Shown here: positions 33,224-36,455 of the stretch, piece by piece | Layout: every line of letters starts with the position of its first letter | Numbering within the stretch: the stretch's first letter is position 1 | Assembly (NCBI GenBank): GCA_003162425.1 | Contig: PMOK01000198.1 | Span: 14,955-51,409 of the forward strand | DNA length: 36,455 bases | Direction: 5' to 3' | Origin: Bryobacterales bacterium | Lineage (GTDB): Bacteria > Acidobacteriota > Terriglobia > Bryobacterales > Bryobacteraceae | Position numbers and translations under genes: made by a program | Notes under the pieces: model-generated | Seen by the model: only the letters and a program-made list of their open reading frames with translations | The model's database searches: none | What the model was told of the DNA's origin: nothing

Positions 33224-33585
33224 GGGTTATTCCTCCTATCTCAATGGCCCTAACGTATCCCCTATGTGTGGCCCAAGGCGACGTCCCAGGAAGGCTAAAC
33301 GTCCGCACTCTTTTCATCACTGAAGCTTGCTATCAGGCTCCTCCCATCCCAGTACCAGTACCGAGCAACAGGACGATAATCAGGGCGTAAAGACTCCCAG
33401 GGTTTAACCGCCTATCTTGGCGCGGTGCACACAAAGAGATATGGCAATCACATTGATACTTGAAATGCTATGTGTTTACAAGCGACACGAGACGACATCG
33501 GAGCGACATTGTCGATATACGGTTCATTTCACTAGGATTCGCTCTCGGATGTGGGGATTGCGGTGCTAGACTGTTGTCTTAATCG
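33224..33585. promoter_or_regulatory. Divergent regulatory region between the secreted-protein operon and the HTH-propeller gene
   Basis: 362 bases without a gene. The strong aggagga site of the minus-strand gene lies at 33231-33237 (reverse strand). A cluster of CGACAY hexamers sits at 33483-33514. I see no clear -35/-10 pair for either direction; the region is AT-richer than its neighbours around 33430-33480. Confidence 0.55.
33483..33514. promoter_or_regulatory. Candidate operator: three phased CGACAY hexamers ending in a palindrome
   Basis: CGACAC (33483-33488), CGACAT (33493-33498) and CGACAT (33504-33509) recur every 10-11 bases, one helical turn. The last is part of CGACA-T-TGTCG (33504-33514). 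The cluster lies about 72 bases before the HTH gene start. Binding by that gene's product is a guess. Confidence 0.35.
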
Positions 33586-35601
33586 ATGTCGAGTGACTCT
33601 GTAGATCAGATCCGGAGCTCAAGAAACGGGCGCCTCGAGGGCTGGAAGGATATCGCCTCCTACCTCGGGAAAGGTTTGAGTCTCAGAACGGCCCAGCGTT
33701 GGGAAAAAGAGGGCTTGCCCGTTGGCCGTGAAAACGGCAAAGTGTTTGCCTACACCCACGAACTGGATCGATGGAATGCAGGTCGGACGCTTAGTCCTTC
33801 GGTTGAAGCTGTGTCCGGCCATCCAGGAAGCGAGACAGAAGCACGCCTAGCCGTCACGGCAAGACGCTTAATACGGGCGGCTGCCGGAGTGTTGGTCGGC
33901 GCAGTCGTGGTTACCGCAGTCGTGTGGGCTCTCCGCCACCCACCCAAGATGCCCTTACCGGCTGCACCTCAGTGGGGCAGGTTGCTCGTTAAGGCAACTT
34001 CCGAGGGTAGGAGTCTAACCAGGATCAAGCTCGATCAAACGCCGATTTATCCAGCGGTGTCTGCAGATGGTCGCAACGTCTACTTCGCCGATCAGTTCTC
34101 TCAGTCTCTCTCCATTTTTCAGATGAGAGATGGACGCATCACCAGGGTGCCCCTGCCGCGAGATGTTGGTCACCTCGTGATGAGTCGTGATGGGAAGAAA
34201 CTCTATATTCTGTCGCCGTCGGGGGGGATCGTTGTAATCGACACTGAGAAGGACCACCTTGCTCCACGGGTTATATCGACTCCAGGTCCCGTTTACAACG
34301 GCGCTCTGACTCCGGATGGAAAGAAACTCTTCATCACGATGAATCGGCTCGGCGTATGGCGCATGCTCACGATGAATGGGCAACTCAAGCAAGTCACGGA
34401 TCAGATTTGTCCCATCGATCTGGCGCTCGACGCTCAAGGACAGACTCTCTTTGTCAGCTATCAATGTGGAGGACCCAAGGGGAGGACTGGACATGACTCC
34501 GTGGAAATCTTTAACGCGGAGACAGAAGAAAGCCAGGGAATTGTAAGCGGCCTTCCTCTCGTAGGCGGACCGCTTTCCGTGTCCCCGGATGGACGACAGT
34601 TGGTCTTGGATGGTCTCGACGCTTGTGAGAGTCCTGACTATGATCACCAGGGGTGCCCTTCGGTCCCCAGTCATGTGTTTCACTTTCTTCGTTTGTCTGA
34701 CCGCCAGGTAATGAGAACTCTCGGGCTACCTTTCCGGACGGCAGGCGGTGCGCGATTCCTCGATCATGGACGAGTTCTGTTCGCGAACCATTCTTTACTC
34801 ACTGTCATGGACACCTCGCAGTACGTGATGACAGAAGAGTGGGAGGTTGAGCAAGAAGTTGGTGATCCCGTGATGCTACCGACCCTCCGCAAAGTCTTTA
34901 TCCCTCTTTATAAACGAAAGGAAATGCTAATTCTAGAAGCCGAACGCCCCGAATGTTCCGCTCCTCCAGAGGGCCTCGCCTTGTTCTATCCGGGTGATGG
35001 GACGGCGGAAGACGCTATCGGCGGAGCACCTTTGACCGCGGACGGCGGAGTGCGATTCGGTCCGGGTCGAGTAGGGCAAGCGTATCTCCTCGACGGAAAA
35101 TCGGGTTCTTTGGTTGCCCCCTGGACCCCTTACTACAATTTTGGCCTCCGAGATTCTTCGGTTGCTATGTATGTCAAGTTCGCGACTGTTGACGGCGAGA
35201 TGGCTCTCTTTGAGCATCCCCTTTCCCAGGATGGCGTCTTTCGGCTTACCAAGAGCCGCGATCATCGCTTCCATTTCGAGTTGGTGACGAGCCGTGGAGC
35301 AACGTTTCACCTTTTCAGCAGCACGTACGCCATCCCACATCGCTGGTATCACGTGTGCGTTACAAAGAATAGCCAAGAAATGGTTCTTTACGTGAATGGA
35401 ACCGCAGAGGGCAAAATCTTGCGAACTGAGACGTCTGTCCTGGATGAACCTCGGCTCCCGTTCCATCTAGGCGCTACCAAGGACCATCTGAGTTTCTTTC
35501 ATGGGAAACTGGATGAAATCCTCTTTTACACTCGCGCCTTAAGTTGGACCGAGGTACGCAATCTCTACCAGATGCGTGAATCTGGGCCCTGTAAACTTTA
35601 A
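33586..35601 (+). CDS. Transmembrane HTH regulator with beta-propeller and LamG-like sensor domains
   Basis: 671 residues. Residues 16-68 form a MerR/excisionase-like helix-turn-helix ('LEGWKDIASYLG', 'LRTAQRWEKEGLPV', 'FAYTHELDRW') known from acidobacterial membrane-bound regulators. One membrane span follows (about 95-116, 'AAAGVLVGAVVVTAVVWAL'). Outside, a YncE/WD40-like propeller (about 145-455) shows repeated 'SADGRNVYFAD', 'SRDGKKLYILS', 'TPDGKKLFITM' and 'SPDGRQLVLDG' blades. A C-terminal LamG/concanavalin-like domain (about 470-665) includes 'LFYPGDGTAEDAIGG' and 'HRWYHVCVTKNSQEMVLYVN'. The layout suggests a one-component regulator with an extracytoplasmic ligand-binding part. It is divergent from two secreted-protein genes. 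The start has a weak ribosome site. Confidence 0.85.
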   Translation: MSSDSVDQIRSSRNGRLEGWKDIASYLGKGLSLRTAQRWEKEGLPVGRENGKVFAYTHELDRWNAGRTLSPSVEAVSGHPGSETEARLAVTARRLIRAAAGVLVGAVVVTAVVWALRHPPKMPLPAAPQWGRLLVKATSEGRSLTRIKLDQTPIYPAVSADGRNVYFADQFSQSLSIFQMRDGRITRVPLPRDVGHLVMSRDGKKLYILSPSGGIVVIDTEKDHLAPRVISTPGPVYNGALTPDGKKLFITMNRLGVWRMLTMNGQLKQVTDQICPIDLALDAQGQTLFVSYQCGGPKGRTGHDSVEIFNAETEESQGIVSGLPLVGGPLSVSPDGRQLVLDGLDACESPDYDHQGCPSVPSHVFHFLRLSDRQVMRTLGLPFRTAGGARFLDHGRVLFANHSLLTVMDTSQYVMTEEWEVEQEVGDPVMLPTLRKVFIPLYKRKEMLILEAERPECSAPPEGLALFYPGDGTAEDAIGGAPLTADGGVRFGPGRVGQAYLLDGKSGSLVAPWTPYYNFGLRDSSVAMYVKFATVDGEMALFEHPLSQDGVFRLTKSRDHRFHFELVTSRGATFHLFSSTYAIPHRWYHVCVTKNSQEMVLYVNGTAEGKILRTETSVLDEPRLPFHLGATKDHLSFFHGKLDEILFYTRALSWTEVRNLYQMRESGPCKL

Positions 35602-36032
35602 CGCGCTCGATCGCTCCCCGACAACCCCATAAATCTTTACCTTTCCGGTTCCCTTCCTTCCTATTGAGCGCAGCGGCGCTCGCCATCGAGGGCCGCTTTT
35701 GCCCAGCTAGGGCCGCCGACGGCTGCTCGCCAGGTGCGCCTTCGCTCCACGGATCCAGTTGATCCGGGTGGGCCAGTTCGAATCCAGGTCTGGCCGCCAG
35801 TAACATTAACGGACCTCGATAGAGTAAATTGCAAAACCGTGTTTTTGGGGCCAGTCAGGTCTCATCCGAACCAGACTCGCGGATTTGGTTGACAACATCG
35901 AGTTTGTTAAAGCCCGGTACGCCAAACATTTCCGGAACGCATCAGGGAGAACTCGGATCAAGGCAACTAGCGGGCTCCGTTCCTTTTTTATCTACTCGAC
36001 AAAACCGACACTCGGGACGCGGCTAGGAGCGC
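35602..36032. other. Intergenic region between the HTH-propeller gene and the second LRR copy
   Basis: 431 bases with no supported gene. A small hairpin gagcg/cgctc lies near 35665-35682, without a T-run. The last 36 bases (35997-36032) belong to the long direct repeat shared with 30344-30385. Short open frames here show no family resemblance. Confidence 0.5.
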
Positions 36033-36455
36033 TCAATTGTTACGGTAAGCAGCAGCTTTGCCTTCCCAAGGCCCGATGTAGACTACGGCGCGTGGTTTGG
36101 CGGTGCGCAACATGTCCGCGCCTTTTTCCGTGACTGCGGTGCCTTTCAGGTCCACTTCGCGGAGGGACGGCATGGCGATGAGCGCCGCGACGGCTTCATC
36201 ATTAATACGTCCACAGCCTTGCAGTTTCAGCCGCTCGAGCGCGGTCAGCGATTGGAGTTGCTCCAACCATTTCTCGGTGACGCTGAGGGTGCTTACTTCT
36301 CCCAGCTTCGAGCCTTCGATTCCCACCGACGTCGATACGCAAGCAAAGCGCAGTTCGCGCAGGTTTTTGAGAGTGAGAACGGCTTGCAGTCCGGTGTTGG
36401 ACATGGCGATACTCCAGACGTTCTTGTCGTTACCCTGGCGGCCGCTCAGATCGAG
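35997..36455. repeat. Long direct repeat, copy 2
   Basis: Nearly identical to 30344-30808 and in the same orientation, about 5.65 kb apart. It continues beyond the window edge. Confidence 0.9.
36033..36455 (-). CDS. Leucine-rich-repeat protein, second copy (C-terminal part)
   Basis: The minus-strand frame is open to the window edge, giving the last 140 residues. It starts at the edge with 'LDLSGRQGNDKNVWSIAM' and continues with LRR units such as 'LERLKLQGCGRINDEAV' and 'MPSLREVDLKGTAVTEKG'. It ends 'GPWEGKAAAYRNN', exactly as in the copy at 30386. Only five substitutions separate the two over 123 residues (K/Q, G/A, D/N, V/A, A/T). No internal stop or frameshift is visible, so this may be the intact parent gene. 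LRR proteins of this type usually mediate binding; the function is unknown. Confidence 0.82.
   Translation of the reverse strand, partial: LDLSGRQGNDKNVWSIAMSNTGLQAVLTLKNLRELRFACVSTSVGIEGSKLGEVSTLSVTEKWLEQLQSLTALERLKLQGCGRINDEAVAALIAMPSLREVDLKGTAVTEKGADMLRTAKPRAVVYIGPWEGKAAAYRNN

Noticed and set aside
35745..35800. tRNA-like stretch with gttcgaatcc and a gccgcca end
   Set aside because: The bases flanking the loop do not pair as a T-arm, and no acceptor or anticodon stem can be drawn on either strand.

Overview
The window looks like chromosomal DNA of an acidobacterium, most likely from the Solibacter/Bryobacter group. This is inferred from gene content, because no rRNA is present. The pointers are a duplicated orphan ABC permease of the ADOP type, a PSCyt/DUF1587-1595-1592-1588-1585 cytochrome gene joined to a DUF1552 gene, many secreted Gfo/Idh/MocA, esterase and VOC-type proteins, a PEP-CTERM protein, and an HTH-transmembrane-propeller protein. 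Base composition is GC-rich throughout. No rRNA, tRNA, CRISPR array, intact transposase or prophage was seen.

Layout. 1-2.7 kb holds the Kdp potassium pump in the unusual order kdpB(partial)-kdpC-kdpA. 2.7-8.5 kb holds an HD hydrolase, a secreted PI-PLC-like enzyme, a Tat-exported Gfo/Idh/MocA oxidoreductase, a DUF2891 protein, and a serine-hydrolase-fold protein that has lost its catalytic motifs. 8.5-10.3 kb is a scar: the tail of a class-III aminotransferase, the tail of a TolC/CusC-type outer-membrane protein and a shortened RND adaptor, with no pump gene. 10.3-13.6 kb carries KDPG aldolase, ribose-5-phosphate isomerase A, a bacterioferritin-like protein and a secreted esterase. 13.8-18.9 kb is a minus-strand operon: multi-DUF cytochrome, DUF1552 protein, ankyrin protein. 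19.2-24.2 kb has the ADOP permease, a secreted double-VOC protein and a purine nucleoside permease family protein. 24.4-28.5 kb is a tight plus-strand operon: U32 peptidase family (RlhA-like), Nudix hydrolase, unknown protein. A second secreted esterase follows, then a broken HigB-like toxin with an intact HigA-like antitoxin.

30.3-36.5 kb is bounded by two nearly identical leucine-rich-repeat (LRR) gene copies in direct orientation; the second runs off the window. Between them lie two co-directional secreted proteins (one PEP-CTERM anchored, one with a jelly-roll-like domain) and a divergent gene whose product combines an N-terminal DNA-binding domain, one membrane span, a beta-propeller and a C-terminal LamG-like domain. 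This block is the best candidate for an undescribed system: a membrane-anchored regulator with an outside sensor, divergent from the surface proteins it might control. Short dispersed inverted-repeat elements sit at several gene ends, and two of them run into coding sequence.
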